From Lachnospiraceae bacterium AM48-27BH (GTDB lineage: Bacteria > Bacillota > Clostridia > Lachnospirales > Lachnospiraceae), in NCBI GenBank assembly GCA_003478355.1, contig QUFC01000009.1, positions 42,265-106,264 on the forward strand: a DNA stretch of 64,000 nt, read 5' to 3'. Numbering within the stretch: position 1 is the stretch's first letter; each line of letters starts with the position of its first letter. Below are positions 63,607-64,000 of this stretch, in pieces. The notes beneath the pieces are model-generated. The model was not told where the DNA came from. It saw nothing but the letters and a program-made list of their open reading frames with translations, and ran no database searches. Both the position numbers and the translations under genes were made by a program.

Positions 63607-64000
63607 CTAGAACAATTCATCCTCTTCTTCCTCGCCGCTCTTTTCCAGATCCACGATCCGGATTGCTTCTCTGGACTGCTCAATGACAGATTCCAGAGTT
63701 TCGCGGGTGATATCGCCTTCTAAAATGGTCAGGCCGATCACCAGAGCTAAGTTCACACCAGCTACCAGAGTGGTGTTTGAACGATCCAAATAGGTGTACA
63801 TGGTGCTGTTGACGCTACCGCCATACATATCAGAAATCAGGATCGCCTGATCTTTTTCTCCTACGGTCTGGAAAAATGCATCCAGAGCATCGAGAGTATG
63901 AGAAAATCTCTGTAAATAAGATTCTTCTATGATAATTAAGAGCGATAAGCTTGTGAATCGGGCTTGTCGTTCTTGTTTTATATATAACAGTTGCTTACGG
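63607..64000 (-). CDS. PTS mannose-family EIIA domain, partial
   Basis: The 3' part of an EIIA of the mannose family, which carries phosphate from HPr to EIIB during sugar uptake. Family-like segments are DAFFQTVGEKDQAILISDMY, GGSVNSTMYTYL and TLVAGVNLALVIGLTI. The acidic end is EEEEDELF. The frame stays open to the right edge, but beyond about 63910 it does not resemble the usual start with its phospho-accepting histidine, so another frameshift or an unusual N-terminus is possible. Confidence 0.75.
   Translation of the reverse strand, partial: RKQLLYIKQERQARFTSLSLLIIIEESYLQRFSHTLDALDAFFQTVGEKDQAILISDMYGGSVNSTMYTYLDRSNTTLVAGVNLALVIGLTILEGDITRETLESVIEQSREAIRIVDLEKSGEEEEDELF

Overview
The window reads as a chromosome segment of an anaerobic, spore-forming Clostridia bacterium, most likely a Lachnospiraceae. 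The evidence is gene content and order: pth-mfd, spoVG next to a glgC-glgD pair, rpsF-ssb-rpsR near gdpP-rplI-dnaB, mecA, VanW-family and GH18 cell-wall proteins, a small 2[4Fe-4S] ferredoxin with a DUF1858 protein, strong AGGAGG ribosome sites and sigma-A promoters with 17-bp spacers. This is inferred from protein families, not from a phylogeny. I see no rRNA gene, tRNA gene or CRISPR array.

Layout. 1-5.4 kb: mfd and pth, then an FAD oxidoreductase. 5.4-10 kb: a structured intergenic repeat, a MATE exporter, and a probable cysteine-breakdown unit (dicarboxylate/amino-acid symporter, CyuA-like desulfidase, divergent LysR regulator). 11.1-13.6 kb: a small accessory island bracketed by two copies of the LysR 3' end. 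It holds an IS200 remnant, a GC-rich serine hydrolase, a truncated membrane-sensor gene and fragments of other genes. 13.6-18 kb: spoVG, glgD, glgC and asnS. 18-26.8 kb: an SbcD/YhaN-like nuclease pair, an overlapping four-gene operon (PurM/HypE-like, Lrp, aminotransferase, trmL), a VanW protein, a 36-residue membrane peptide and an exonuclease. 26.9-36.7 kb: radical SAM protein, threonylcarbamoyl-AMP synthase, amidase, and a leftward cluster of kinase, P-loop protein, 80-aa protein, GH18 hydrolase and phosphoesterase lipoprotein. 36.9-49.2 kb: mostly core genes (mecA, ferredoxin, dnaB, rplI, gdpP, rpsR, ssb, rpsF) with a DUF819 transporter between them. 49.2-51.2 kb: an apparently complete IS607-type element (serine recombinase plus TnpB). 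51.3-53.9 kb: Sir2, PAP2 and MgtC-like proteins. 54-63.6 kb: a divergent catabolic locus (ABC importer, phosphodiesterase and PhnP-like hydrolase against sulfatase, ROK repressor and OPA/MFS transporter). The right edge cuts a PTS EIIA gene.

Two things colour the reading. First, about ten conserved genes are split by single-base indels, nearly all one base missing from a short homopolymer. I treat these as likely sequence errors and annotate the restored genes. Second, intergenic spaces carry several families of hairpin-forming repeats: a roughly 135-bp nested inverted repeat (two copies), a 45-bp palindromic unit (four copies), and an element ending in GCGGAGCGTTT whose stems differ in sequence but still pair (three copies).

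The best candidates for undescribed biology are the sulfatase/phosphodiesterase locus with matching putative ROK operators in both divergent promoters, the kinase fused to a MinD/TadZ-like P-loop domain beside a second such domain, and the structured GCGGAGCGTTT element.
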